A stretch of DNA of 64,000 nucleotides from contig NZ_CP130318.1 of NCBI RefSeq assembly GCF_032268605.1, forward strand, positions 4,687,501-4,751,500. Direction: 5' to 3'. This DNA is from Paenibacillus aurantius. GTDB lineage: Bacteria > Bacillota > Bacilli > Paenibacillales > NBRC-103111. The notes under the pieces are model-generated. The model saw only the letters and a program-made list of their open reading frames with translations, was not told the DNA's origin and did not search any database. Every line of letters starts with the position of its first letter. The stretch's first letter is position 1. This document shows positions 17,413 to 26,140 of this stretch, one piece after another. The translations under genes were made by a program, and so were the position numbers.

Positions 17413-18939
17413 TTATTTGCCGTAGCCCAGCTCGTTCAGCTGTTTCATGGCCGAATCCAGATAAGGCTTGAAGTTCATCGACGTTTCCAGTGTTTTGAGG
17501 AAGGCATCGTATTCCGTCAGAGGCCTTTTGCCATAGACGAATTTGACGATCTCCTCCTCGATAAACCGGCTCGCGTCCGCCGGGTTGTAGCCTTCGGGCG
17601 CCATCACGAAGCCTCCCAGCGTTTTGATCCGGGGCTGGTTGTTCGCGAACTCGATGAACTTGGCCTGCGGAGCAAATTTCACCTTCAGGTAGTCCATTTC
17701 CGGCCGGCCCGTGAACTGATAGAGCCAGGTGAAGCTGGCTTCCTTGCCCATGAGCTCCGTCGGAACCACTTTCCCGTCCGTTTCGTTATAATGCTTGCCC
17801 TTCACCCCGAACTGGACAAGCTTGGAGCCGGTCTCCTTATCCGAGACATAGTTAAGCAGGTCGAGCACCCGCTGAAGCTTCTCCTTATCCTTCTCCAGCG
17901 ATTTCGGGATGGCATAGATGCCGGAGCTGCCGCCGATGTCGTAAGCCCCGTCGTTCTGGCCCCCGGGTCCCTTCGGAGGAGCCAGCTGAATCCAGTCGGC
18001 ATTCGGGTTCACCTTCTTGATCTGGTCCGCAAACTGCTCCTTGGTAATGTTCGGCCAGTCGATCCAGATGACTCCCGCCTGCCCCTTGATCGCCTTCTCC
18101 TGGTGCTGCAGCCCCGTGTTGGCCATAATCTCCGGATCGACCGCTCCCGAGGCGATCAGCTTGTTAATAAAGCCAAGGGCATCCTTCATCGCCGGATCGT
18201 ACAGCGAATTGACGACCTTGCCGTCCTTCACATAGAACGTATTGGGTTCCCCGACCCCGTAAGCGCCAAAGATGGGGTAGAAGGCGCCCAGCTTGCCGCC
18301 CGTCAGACCGATCGTATCCTTCTTGCCGTTGCCGTCGGGATCCTGTTCGGCGAACGCTTTGATCACCGTCAGAAATTCATCGGTAGTCTTAGGCGGCTGC
18401 AGCCCGAGCTTATCGAGCCAGTCCTTGCGAATCCAGTACGTATTGTACGGGATATTCGGCGCCTTCGAGATGGCGTAAATTTTGCCGTCAATGGTCGTCT
18501 TCTTCAGGCTCTCCTCCCCGATGAAGGCTTTCGTCTTGGCCAGCTTATCCATATAAGGGGTCAGGTCGAGAAGAAGCCCCTGCTGGGCGTACTGCTTCAG
18601 CGCGGACCGGTCGGTCACCTGGAACAGATCCGGAAAATTGCCGGACGCCATGCGCACGTTAAGCTGGTTCTTGTAGTCATCGCCGGAGGCGTACACCGTC
18701 AGATTCAAATCCGTCTTCAAGGCCTTATCGATCTCCTGCTTGACGAAGTCCTTGTCCGGAGAAGGCAGGTTGTTCCCCGTCTCGATGATTTCGAGCTTGA
18801 TGACTTTGTTCGGATCCCCGGCCGGAGACGAGCTTGCCCCTTCCGCGGGCTTCTCCCCGCTACCCGAACCGCAGGCGGACAGCAGGCTTCCCGCCGCCAG
18901 CACGGCGGTAAGTACGGCGGACATTTTACGGTAATGCAT
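17413..18939 (-). CDS. ABC importer substrate-binding lipoprotein, LplA type (system A)
   Basis: A 508-residue extracellular solute-binding protein. The signal peptide ends in the lipobox L-L-S-A-C, with C23 as the lipidated residue, followed by a Ser/Gly-rich linker. The large size and the sequence character (P-D-L-F-Q-V-T-D, W-I-R-K-D-W-L-D-K-L-G-L) fit the LplA/YtcQ group, which serves oligosaccharides. A TTG three codons upstream is rejected because AAGGGG runs directly into it; the ATG used has 9 bases of spacing. It is the last gene of the permease operon, 89 bases after the second permease. No ATPase is present, as usual for the group, which shares an MsmX-type ATPase encoded elsewhere. 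Confidence 0.92.
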   Translation of the reverse strand: MHYRKMSAVLTAVLAAGSLLSACGSGSGEKPAEGASSSPAGDPNKVIKLEIIETGNNLPSPDKDFVKQEIDKALKTDLNLTVYASGDDYKNQLNVRMASGNFPDLFQVTDRSALKQYAQQGLLLDLTPYMDKLAKTKAFIGEESLKKTTIDGKIYAISKAPNIPYNTYWIRKDWLDKLGLQPPKTTDEFLTVIKAFAEQDPDGNGKKDTIGLTGGKLGAFYPIFGAYGVGEPNTFYVKDGKVVNSLYDPAMKDALGFINKLIASGAVDPEIMANTGLQHQEKAIKGQAGVIWIDWPNITKEQFADQIKKVNPNADWIQLAPPKGPGGQNDGAYDIGGSSGIYAIPKSLEKDKEKLQRVLDLLNYVSDKETGSKLVQFGVKGKHYNETDGKVVPTELMGKEASFTWLYQFTGRPEMDYLKVKFAPQAKFIEFANNQPRIKTLGGFVMAPEGYNPADASRFIEEEIVKFVYGKRPLTEYDAFLKTLETSMNFKPYLDSAMKQLNELGYGK

Positions 18940-19028
18940 CCTAACCAACCCCTTCTTCTTATAAATGAGCGAAGCGTTATAACGGTATAGGAACCGGATC
19001 CCCGCCGCTTCCGGCGGACGGGCCGGGC

Positions 19029-19889
19029 TTACCCTTTGATGGAGCCGAGCAGCATGCCCTTCGTGAAATGCTTCTGGAGAAACGGATAGACGATGATGAT
19101 CGGCAGACTTGCCATGACGACGGAGGCCATCTGCAGCGTTTCGGTCGGCGTCATGTTCTCGACATTCTCGAGCGGGGCCTGGGTCTGAACGAGCAGCTCC
19201 CGGACGATAACCTGCAGCGGAAACAGGCTGCGGTCGGTTACGTACATAATGGCCTGGAAGAATTCATTCCAGTGGCCGACGGCGTAGAACAAGCCTATTG
19301 TCATGGTGACGGGCAGCGACAGGGGGAGCACCATCTGCCAGAGGATGCGGAACTCCCGGGCTCCGTCCATCCGGGCGGATTCGAACAGCTCCTCGGGAAG
19401 GCTTTCGAAGAAGCTTTTCATGATGAGCACGTTAAAGCTCCACACGAGATTGGGCAGGATGAGCGCCCAGGTGGAATTCAGGAGGCCGACGGACTTGACG
19501 ACCAGGTACGTCGGGATAATCCCGCCTCCGAACAGCAGCGTGAAGACGACCAGGAACAGAAACAGGCTTCGGCCCGGAAGCACCTTCCGGCTGAGCGGAT
19601 ACGCCATGAGCACGGTAACCGCCAGATTGAGCGCCGTCCCCACTACGGTGATGTAGATCGTGACCCAGAACGCCCGGGGGAGATTCGATTCGGTCAGCAG
19701 CTTATGATAGGCGTCGAACGTAATCGATCGCGGGATAAGGATAAAGCCCCCGTTTTTCAGCACTTCGCTAAAAGGCGTCAGCGAGACGGACAGCACGTAC
19801 AGCAGCGGAAAGACCGCCGCCGCTCCGCACAGGACCAGAATGGCGATAACGATTCCATGAAACAGACGGTCTTCGATTCCCCTTACCAT
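19029..19889 (-). CDS. ABC importer permease, LplC/YtcP type (system A)
   Basis: A 286-residue inner-membrane permease with six hydrophobic segments and the EAA loop E-S-A-R-M-D-G-A-R-E-F-R-I-L-W, which docks the ATPase. The C-terminus ends F-T-K-G-M-L-L-G-S-I-K-G, typical of the second permease of carbohydrate importers. The ATG lies inside the end of the preceding permease (7-base overlap), which suggests translational coupling. A start five codons upstream is possible. Confidence 0.92.
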   Translation of the reverse strand: MVRGIEDRLFHGIVIAILVLCGAAAVFPLLYVLSVSLTPFSEVLKNGGFILIPRSITFDAYHKLLTESNLPRAFWVTIYITVVGTALNLAVTVLMAYPLSRKVLPGRSLFLFLVVFTLLFGGGIIPTYLVVKSVGLLNSTWALILPNLVWSFNVLIMKSFFESLPEELFESARMDGAREFRILWQMVLPLSLPVTMTIGLFYAVGHWNEFFQAIMYVTDRSLFPLQVIVRELLVQTQAPLENVENMTPTETLQMASVVMASLPIIIVYPFLQKHFTKGMLLGSIKG

Positions 19890-20845
19890 ATCCCTTCCCC
19901 CCATCGTTTGGCGATCCGGTTCGAGGCAAGCACCAGGATCAGCCCGATCCCCGCTTTGAACAAGCCGACGGCGGCCGCGAGACTGAAGTTAAGCTGCTGG
20001 AGCCCCGTACGGAACACCCAGGTGTCGATAATATCGGCCACCGGATAAACCTGAATGTTGTACATGATGTAGATCTGCTCGAAGCCGGCATCCAGCATAT
20101 GCCCCAAGCGGAGAATAAGCAGCATGACGATCACGTTCCGGATGCCGGGCAGGGTAATGTGCCAGATCATGCGCAGCCGGTTCGCTCCGTCCACCCGCGA
20201 AGCCTCGTACAGCGTCGGATCGATGCCCGCCATAGCCGCCAGGTAGATGATGGCTCCCCAGCCGAGGTTCTGCCAGATTTCCGACCCCACCAGGATGGAG
20301 CGGAAATACGAGGTGGAGGTCAGGAAAGCCACGGTATCTCCCCCCGCGTCCTTGATCCAGTAGTTGACCAGCCCGGAATTTTGCGAGAGCAGGGCAAGCA
20401 GAATGCCGTAGATGATCACCCATGACAGAAAATGCGGCATGTACGTCAGCGTCTGGATGAGAGACTTGAACCATTTGATCCGGCATTCGTTCAAAAGAAG
20501 AGCCATGGCAATGGGAGGAACGACCCCGAAGGCCAGCTTGTAGAGGCTGATCAGAAAGGTATTGGTAAGCAGCTGACCGAAGTAAGGCGATTGAAAAAAT
20601 TGCAGAAAATGCTTGTTCCACGGATCCGCCCACGGGCTTCCCAGGATGCCGTCGTTGATGTTGAAATTTTTGAAGGCGATCACGACTCCGTACATCGGCA
20701 CATATTTGAACACGATATAGTACAAGACCCCGGGCAGCAGCATGAGATAAAAGGCCCGGTATAGCCAGATGCGCCTGGCCAGCATAAGAAGCAGGGGAAC
20801 CTTATGGGGAATCCGCCGGGCGGATACGGCAGTAGGCTGCTCCAT
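19883..20845 (-). CDS. ABC importer permease, LplB/YteP type (system A)
   Basis: A 320-residue permease. The conserved first part (L-P-G-V-L-Y-Y-I-V-F-K-Y-V-P-M-Y-G) is diagnostic of the LplB group, and the EAA loop reads E-A-S-R-V-D-G-A-N-R-L-R-M-I-W. The frame is open for another 36 codons, but AGAGGTG sits 8 bases before the ATG used. A promoter lies about 70 bases upstream, so the transport genes form a unit separate from the two-component genes before them. Confidence 0.92.
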   Translation of the reverse strand: MEQPTAVSARRIPHKVPLLLMLARRIWLYRAFYLMLLPGVLYYIVFKYVPMYGVVIAFKNFNINDGILGSPWADPWNKHFLQFFQSPYFGQLLTNTFLISLYKLAFGVVPPIAMALLLNECRIKWFKSLIQTLTYMPHFLSWVIIYGILLALLSQNSGLVNYWIKDAGGDTVAFLTSTSYFRSILVGSEIWQNLGWGAIIYLAAMAGIDPTLYEASRVDGANRLRMIWHITLPGIRNVIVMLLILRLGHMLDAGFEQIYIMYNIQVYPVADIIDTWVFRTGLQQLNFSLAAAVGLFKAGIGLILVLASNRIAKRWGEGIW

Positions 20846-20916
20846 GCGCGTAACACCTCTTTCTTTTGGGATGGTAGATGGCCGACCCTCTTCCTCGTTC
20901 TTCGCGGCGTATCCGC

Positions 20917-20944
20917 AGTATAGCAAAGTTGGAAGCGCATACAA
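20917..20944 (-). promoter_or_regulatory. Promoter of importer operon A
   Basis: Minus strand: TTGTAT, 16 bases, TATACT, with the start point about 65 bases before the permease. The AT-rich stretch just upstream (20945-21000) is the likely landing site of the neighbouring AraC-type response regulator. Confidence 0.6.
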
Positions 20945-21002
20945 TATACTCAAAGCTTGCGAATCTGTACGAAAATTCCGAAACTTTAAAATCAGAACGA
21001 CG

Positions 21003-21037
21003 AAAAACAGCCTCCCTTCTCAGGAGGCAGGCTGTTT
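21003..21037 (-). terminator. Terminator after the system A kinase, overlapping its last codons
   Basis: On the minus strand AACAGCCTGCCTCC pairs with GGGAGGCTGTT, with a small bulge, followed by T residues. The first arm is formed by the last codons of the kinase gene. It separates the regulatory unit from the transport unit. Confidence 0.75.
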
Positions 21038-22801
21038 CCGGGATTCAGCGGCCGGGCTTTCCGCGGGAATGGTGATGCTTACGACCGTACCGCACCCTTT
21101 GACGCTTCCGATGCGAAGTCCGTAAGGGGCACCGTAGTGCAAACGGAGCCGGTCATGCACGTTCGCCATCCCGATTCCGGTAAACCGTTCCTTCGAGGCT
21201 CTTCCCGTCCGTTCCGTCAGCACCCGGGCAAGCCTCTCCGGCTCTATGCCCACTCCGTTATCCCGAATAAGGAACCTCAGCCTCCCCCGCCGGACCGATG
21301 CTCGAAGCGTAATGCGGCCATTAGGCGTCTGCGTATTGGGCACAATGCCATGGAAGATGGCATTCTCCACGATCGGCTGCAGGGTCAGCTTCAGAATCGG
21401 GGAGGACAGGACATCCGGGTCAATTTCGGAGACGAATTCGAACTTTTCCCCATATCTTGTTTTCTGAATCTGCATGTACTGGTGAAGGCCGGCCAGCTCC
21501 TCTTCCACCGTGACGAACTCGGACGATTTATCGAAGGAGAAGGAGAGAACGCCCACCAGGGAGCGGATGGTTTCCTTCACCTCCTCGGTCCGGTGCTGCC
21601 GGGCCAGGCTGCCGATGCAGGCCAGCGTATTGTACAGAAAATGCGGGGCGATCTGGCTTTGGAGCATCTTCAGCTCCAGCTCCTTCTTCCGTTCCTCCAT
21701 CTGCTTCGTCTCGAGCAGGAGATTGCGGACGCGCTCCATCATCGCATTGTAGCTTTGGGTCAGCCGGCCGATTTCGTCCCCCCGGGTTACGGTGATGTTA
21801 GGCACGACCTCCATGTCTCTCACCCGGTCCATCTTGGCCGCGAGCACCCGGATCGGACGCGTCATGTACCGGGACATCGTGAACGTAATAAACAGCAGCA
21901 CCCCGATCCATATCAGCGCGATCGTCTGGTAATTGCTGTAGAGCTTGCCCGTGCTCTGGTAGAAATATTGCTCCTTGATGAACACGTAAAGCGACCAGCC
22001 GAGCCGGTTCTGGCGGTAGGTGACCACGGTCATGTCCCCCGCCGGCCCGGTTTCCTCCGAATAACCGGCAGACCTCTCCGCCAATTTGCTTACGAAGGCA
22101 TCCGGCAGCTCGGGGCTGTAGGTCCGCGGCTTATGGGGGAGGATCTCGCTTTCCTGGTCAAAGGTGACCACCGCCCCTTTGTCGGAGAGCACCACGAAGG
22201 TTTGGTAGCTGTCCGCCGTGAGCTCGGCGATTTTGCGGTTCAGCTTGTCCATATCGAGCTCGATAACGGCTACGCCTACGGCCTCCCCCTGCTTATCACG
22301 GATGGACCGGAAGATGGCGACGGTACGGCCGGAGAGCGGAGACACGTAGGGCTGGGAGATGATTGTCCCCCAATTCTGACGCCCCATCTCCTCATGCTCC
22401 TTCAATTTCGGATTCCCGATAATGTCATAGGTAAGCTGGGAGTCGCAGAAGACCAGGCCATCCGGACGCAGAAGATACAGGTGCTTCACCAGGGTGCTGT
22501 TGCTCTCGGTAAGGCTCCGTAAATATTTCTCGATGGACGCGGTGTTTCCGGTGGACAGCAAAGACGTGCTCTCGGACAGCAACTGAAGAATATTCTGGCT
22601 GTTATCGAGATAGGTATCGAGAAACTGGTTGGTGCGGCCGGACAGTTTCCATGCATCCGTCAGCATCTGCTCCTTGAACAAGGCGGCGGCACGTGTGTAA
22701 TTGTTGTAGGCCAGCAGCCCCAGCATGGCTGAGGTTACCAGAAACAGAAACAGGAACTGCCGGGTGGCCAGGCTCCAGTTCCGGTAGGGTTGCAGCTTCA
22801 T
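21020..22801 (-). CDS. YesM-type sensor histidine kinase (system A)
   Basis: A 593-residue membrane kinase. Membrane segments at about 13-33 and 285-308 flank an extracellular dCache-like sensor. A HAMP domain follows (R-P-I-R-V-L-A-A-K-M-D-R-V-R), then the His_kinase domain with the phospho-acceptor in Q-I-A-P-H-F-L-Y-N and the HATPase motifs R-D-N-G-V-G-I and G-I-G-M-A-N-V. It should phosphorylate the response regulator whose stop lies 6 bases before its ATG. Likely ligand: an extracellular oligosaccharide or the binding protein of system A (inference from context). Confidence 0.93.
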   Translation of the reverse strand: MKLQPYRNWSLATRQFLFLFLVTSAMLGLLAYNNYTRAAALFKEQMLTDAWKLSGRTNQFLDTYLDNSQNILQLLSESTSLLSTGNTASIEKYLRSLTESNSTLVKHLYLLRPDGLVFCDSQLTYDIIGNPKLKEHEEMGRQNWGTIISQPYVSPLSGRTVAIFRSIRDKQGEAVGVAVIELDMDKLNRKIAELTADSYQTFVVLSDKGAVVTFDQESEILPHKPRTYSPELPDAFVSKLAERSAGYSEETGPAGDMTVVTYRQNRLGWSLYVFIKEQYFYQSTGKLYSNYQTIALIWIGVLLFITFTMSRYMTRPIRVLAAKMDRVRDMEVVPNITVTRGDEIGRLTQSYNAMMERVRNLLLETKQMEERKKELELKMLQSQIAPHFLYNTLACIGSLARQHRTEEVKETIRSLVGVLSFSFDKSSEFVTVEEELAGLHQYMQIQKTRYGEKFEFVSEIDPDVLSSPILKLTLQPIVENAIFHGIVPNTQTPNGRITLRASVRRGRLRFLIRDNGVGIEPERLARVLTERTGRASKERFTGIGMANVHDRLRLHYGAPYGLRIGSVKGCGTVVSITIPAESPAAESRKQPAS

Positions 22802-22807
22802 TCGGTC

Positions 22808-24355
22808 TCACCCTTTTTTGAATTCGGTTGGGGAAACGCCCGTCCATTCGCGGAACATGGAAGTGAAATAACGGTAGCTCGGAATGCCGACGGCTTCGGC
22901 AATCTCGTATACCCTCATCGTTGTGGTCTGGAGAAGCTCGGCGGCTTTCTCCATTCTTTTGCGGGTCATGTAATCATGGAAGGTTACGCCTGCCTCCTCC
23001 CGGAACAGCCGGCTCAGGTAATAAGGGCTGAGGCCGACCTGGGCCGCCACCAGGCTGAGGGTGACGGGCTTATCCAGATGGGTGTCCAGGTAAGCCATGG
23101 CGTCGCTGATCTCCTTCCGCGGCTTACGCCGGGCCTCTCCCGACTCCAGCTCCAGCACAAGCACCGCCGTCAGCTCGTTCAACGTTCTCGCCTGCTGAAC
23201 AGAACGGCCGGTACCGGACAGCCGCTGCATGCCCGCGGCTTCCTTCAGCCACTCCCTCCGCCACTCGGCCGCAAGCCCCTTCAGCATATCCGGGGGGAGC
23301 CGGTGCCTCGCCGCCCACCGCGGAAAATCGCTGCGGAGGCAGTCGATCAGCTTCTCCCGGTTCCAGCTCGTCTTGCGGAGCCTCTCCTCCATCTCCCGGG
23401 AAGCCGCTTCGCAGGCTTCCGGAAAAGCCGGCGGCTGCGCGATAAAGACGCGGCTTGCGGGATCATAGAAGGGACCGGCCGGCTCGGCCAGCATCGCCTG
23501 GTAGCTCGCGAGGAAGTCTTCGGCCGTCCGGACCGGTTCGCTGACCAACCCGTAGAAGCGTACCGGATCGCCCAGGAAAGGCAGCCTAGCGGCAATCGCA
23601 TCCTGAAGCGTGGAAGCGAGCTGGTCAAGCCGGCTCCGCAGCTGGGCGGCCGGAAGCGGACCGGCCTGCCCGAACAAGAGCACATACACGCCGTCCCGGG
23701 CCGGGATCCAGGTGAACGGAGCGGGGGCCTGCCGCTGCTCCAGCTCCGACAGCTCCTCCTCGGTCTCTCTCTTGACCAGCACGGCGTTGTCGCGTCCCGC
23801 TTCCACATGCAGGACCGTTAGGCAGAGGGGAAGCCCTCCCGGATACAGCTCAAGAAGCTGCCTTTCCAGCCCCTGGGTTGGGCTGTCGGCCGAATGAAGC
23901 AGCCGGGCAAGCTTCTCCGATTGCGCCCACCTGCGGTCCTCGGCCTCCTTGCGCTGCAGCGACCGGTTCCGGAGCCAGGCTTCCTTTGCCTGCCCCAGCG
24001 CCCTTTCGAGATCCGAATCCTCCATCATGACCTTGACCAAATAATCAACGGCTCCGAGCTTTACCGCCTCCCGGGCATAGGCAAACTCGGAATGACAGGT
24101 AAGCAGAATGACCTGGGTGTTCGGAAACTCCCGGCGCAGAACCCGGAAGAATTCCAAGCCGTCCATGACCGGCATGGTAATATCCGTCAGGACGATATCC
24201 GGCGAGAAGCTCCGGCAGAACCGAAGGGCTTCCTCTCCGTTCTCCGCCTCCCCTATCAGCTCCATGCCGTGCTCCTCCCAAGGAAAAAGCCGGAGCTCCT
24301 GCCGAAGGGGAAGCTCATCGTCTACGATCAGCACCGTCCGGACATCCTGGTCCAT
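22808..24355 (-). CDS. AraC-type response regulator, YesN type (system A)
   Basis: A 515-residue regulator. The receiver domain has D12/D13, phospho-acceptor D58 (D-I-V-L-T-D-I-T-M-P) and K108. A long middle region (about 130-400) separates it from a C-terminal double helix-turn-helix of the AraC family (S-L-V-A-A-Q-V-G-L-S-P-Y-Y-L-S-R-L-F). A far-upstream ATG at 24448 is rejected: AAAGGAGG sits 7 bases before the ATG used. It forms an operon with the YesM-type kinase and probably activates the permease promoter 2 kb downstream. Confidence 0.94.
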   Translation of the reverse strand: MDQDVRTVLIVDDELPLRQELRLFPWEEHGMELIGEAENGEEALRFCRSFSPDIVLTDITMPVMDGLEFFRVLRREFPNTQVILLTCHSEFAYAREAVKLGAVDYLVKVMMEDSDLERALGQAKEAWLRNRSLQRKEAEDRRWAQSEKLARLLHSADSPTQGLERQLLELYPGGLPLCLTVLHVEAGRDNAVLVKRETEEELSELEQRQAPAPFTWIPARDGVYVLLFGQAGPLPAAQLRSRLDQLASTLQDAIAARLPFLGDPVRFYGLVSEPVRTAEDFLASYQAMLAEPAGPFYDPASRVFIAQPPAFPEACEAASREMEERLRKTSWNREKLIDCLRSDFPRWAARHRLPPDMLKGLAAEWRREWLKEAAGMQRLSGTGRSVQQARTLNELTAVLVLELESGEARRKPRKEISDAMAYLDTHLDKPVTLSLVAAQVGLSPYYLSRLFREEAGVTFHDYMTRKRMEKAAELLQTTTMRVYEIAEAVGIPSYRYFTSMFREWTGVSPTEFKKG

Positions 24356-24395
24356 GGTCCTTCCTCCTTTGCATTTGGGCTTGCCTCTCCACTGA

Positions 24396-24409
24396 AGAAA
24401 GCGCTTACC
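24396..24409. promoter_or_regulatory. cre-like operator at the start of the system A regulatory operon
   Basis: AGAAAGCGCTTACC fits the catabolite-responsive consensus at 12 of 14 positions, with every core base matching. It covers the predicted transcription start, which would let CcpA repress the two-component genes. Confidence 0.55.
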
Positions 24410-24413
24410 TTTC

Positions 24414-24422
24414 ATCATACCA
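24414..24422 (-). promoter_or_regulatory. Extended -10 promoter of the system A two-component operon
   Basis: On the minus strand TGG precedes TATGAT, forming an extended -10 element; no convincing -35 box is seen. Confidence 0.5.
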
Positions 24423-24552
24423 CAGGAGGCGGGTTCAGGAATATGCACCGGATTTACAAAAATGTTCCAAATTTGCTGCTAATGGAACCTAGAGGGCCAA
24501 CCTTTCGGGGGTTGCCCCGCATTCCGGAATTCCCGTCGGGAATCGGGTGAAA

Positions 24553-24577
24553 AGAAAAACAGGCCTTCCGGCCTGTT
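24553..24577 (-). terminator. Rho-independent terminator of operon B
   Basis: On the minus strand AACAGGCC and GGCCTGTT form a stem followed by TTTCTTTT. Confidence 0.85.
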
Positions 24578-24659
24578 CTCCCCTTCCTCTTTCCTCCCGC
24601 CTCTTACTGGCCGCAGCCCCAATTATTCCGCTCCTTTAAGACTGGATCCAGGTCGCCGC

Positions 24660-25019
24660 TTACTGGTCTCCCACCCGAACATAGATTCCTTCCTCGTCCG
24701 TCTCGACCGGGAACCCCCGCAGCTTGGCATTGCTGCCGGCTGCCAGGTGACGCCCGCTCACCAAATCGAACTCCCAGCCGTGCCAAGGGCAGCGGAGCAC
24801 CTGATCCTCCATGCCGTACTCATAAGCATATACGGCGGACGGCAGCTTGGTCCCGCGTATGGGACCCGCACATACCGGAGCCGCCGCATGCGGGCAGACG
24901 TTGCGCCAAGCGTAATAGACCCCATTCACCTTAAACAGGCCGAGCTCCATTTCTTTTACCTTCACGATGAGCCTGCCGCCGTCGGACAAAGCATCCGGTT
25001 CCGCTACCTTTATTCGCAT
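24660..25019 (-). CDS. Rieske [2Fe-2S] ferredoxin-like protein
   Basis: A 119-residue soluble protein made of a single Rieske domain. C42-P-H44 and C77-P-W-H80 bind the iron-sulfur cluster. It has no membrane anchor or signal peptide, and resembles the ferredoxin components of aromatic-ring dioxygenases and the NirD-type small subunit. It would carry electrons to a partner enzyme, but no oxygenase or reductase is visible here; the partner may be the amidohydrolase (unusual) or something encoded elsewhere. Its ATG lies 10 bases inside the end of the amidohydrolase gene, so the two are translationally coupled. Confidence 0.9.
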   Translation of the reverse strand: MRIKVAEPDALSDGGRLIVKVKEMELGLFKVNGVYYAWRNVCPHAAAPVCAGPIRGTKLPSAVYAYEYGMEDQVLRCPWHGWEFDLVSGRHLAAGSNAKLRGFPVETDEEGIYVRVGDQ

Positions 25020-26107
25020 ACGGGGGTCGCCCCCTTTCCCTCCGGCTGAGGGAGATGGTACAGCTCCGCCGCATTAAGACCGAGAATACGGCGTCGCATC
25101 TCACGGGGCAGGCCGTTCAGCACGATCTTCGGATTATCGAAGTCCCAGTGCGGGTAATCGGACGAGAACATCGCGATCCGCTCCGCCTGCATCATTTCGA
25201 AAATCTGCACCAGATGCTCCGGCTTATCCGGCTCCTCGATCGGCTGAGTCGTCAGCCGCACATGCTCCAGAATGTATTCGGACGGCAGTCTCTTGAGCCA
25301 CGGTGTCGTGTCCCGCAGCGCCTTGTAGTTTTTGTTCATTCTCCACATCAGATGGGGGAGCCAGGAGATCCCTCCTTCGATCGCAACGAATTTCAGCTTC
25401 GGGTATTTCTCGAAGACGCCCTCGCACACCAGACTATTGATATGGGCCATAAAATTAGCCGGCAAAATATTGTGCCACTCCATATAGCGTGTCGGATAGC
25501 CGGAAGGGGTAGGGGCGCCGGCTATCCCCTTCCCTTCGGTTCCCGGATGTATGGCGACGGGTAACCCGTTCCGTTCGGCCGCCTCATAGATCGGATGGTA
25601 AAAGCGGTTGCCGTAAGGCATTCGGGCTCCGCTGCCCATGACGACCTGCACCATATCCGGATGCCGGGCCATCCGGTCGATCTCCTTGGCGGCCTCGGCC
25701 GGATCCGAATGATTAATTTGGATGGAGCCCTTGAATTTCGGACTTGCCTTCAGCCACGTATCCGCCAGCCAATCGTTGAAGGCGGCGGCTACGGCCGTGG
25801 CGTAATCCGGGTCGGCGTGAAGCGAGAGGCCCTGTTCTCCTCCCCCCGTCAATACGGCAAAGTCGATGGCATTCGGCTCCATATAATGCTTCAGGACAAA
25901 ACGGGGGTCGCTGCCGGCCGGACCGCCGCTATCGGGAACGGCGTCCTGCCGCAGCACGCCGACAGGCGAATAATACTGGCCGTGGACGCCGATTCCGCTT
26001 TCCAGCCACTGCTGGTGCCATACTTTCGGCAAGTACGGCACCAAATCCTTCAGCCGTCCCAGCGTATTATGGACGTCGGCATCGACAATGAATGGGTCCG
26101 CCCGCAT
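25010..26107 (-). CDS. Amidohydrolase-2 family metal-dependent hydrolase or decarboxylase
   Basis: A 365-residue TIM-barrel enzyme. D9-A-D11-V-H13 is the first metal motif, V-A-I-H-P-G-T-E carries a later ligand, and S-S-D-Y-P-H-W-D near the end holds the last-strand Asp. Amidohydrolase-2 members include decarboxylases of aromatic acids (ACMSD, gamma-resorcylate decarboxylase) and lactone hydrolases, so the reaction cannot be named. AAAGGAGG precedes the ATG. It follows the importer's binding protein by 33 bases and overlaps the Rieske gene, which puts the three in one transcript. Confidence 0.9.
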   Translation of the reverse strand: MRADPFIVDADVHNTLGRLKDLVPYLPKVWHQQWLESGIGVHGQYYSPVGVLRQDAVPDSGGPAGSDPRFVLKHYMEPNAIDFAVLTGGGEQGLSLHADPDYATAVAAAFNDWLADTWLKASPKFKGSIQINHSDPAEAAKEIDRMARHPDMVQVVMGSGARMPYGNRFYHPIYEAAERNGLPVAIHPGTEGKGIAGAPTPSGYPTRYMEWHNILPANFMAHINSLVCEGVFEKYPKLKFVAIEGGISWLPHLMWRMNKNYKALRDTTPWLKRLPSEYILEHVRLTTQPIEEPDKPEHLVQIFEMMQAERIAMFSSDYPHWDFDNPKIVLNGLPREMRRRILGLNAAELYHLPQPEGKGATPVCE

Positions 26108-26140
26108 CCGGATGCCCTCCTTTCGTAAGGTGCCCGCTCT

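Larger units (their letters stand above)
24356..24659. other. Intergenic region between system B's Rieske gene and the system A regulator
   Basis: The 304 bases hold the promoter and cre-like site of the system A regulator near 24396-24422 and the terminator of operon B near 24553-24577. I see no further gene or RNA structure in the 130 bases between them. Confidence 0.6.
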
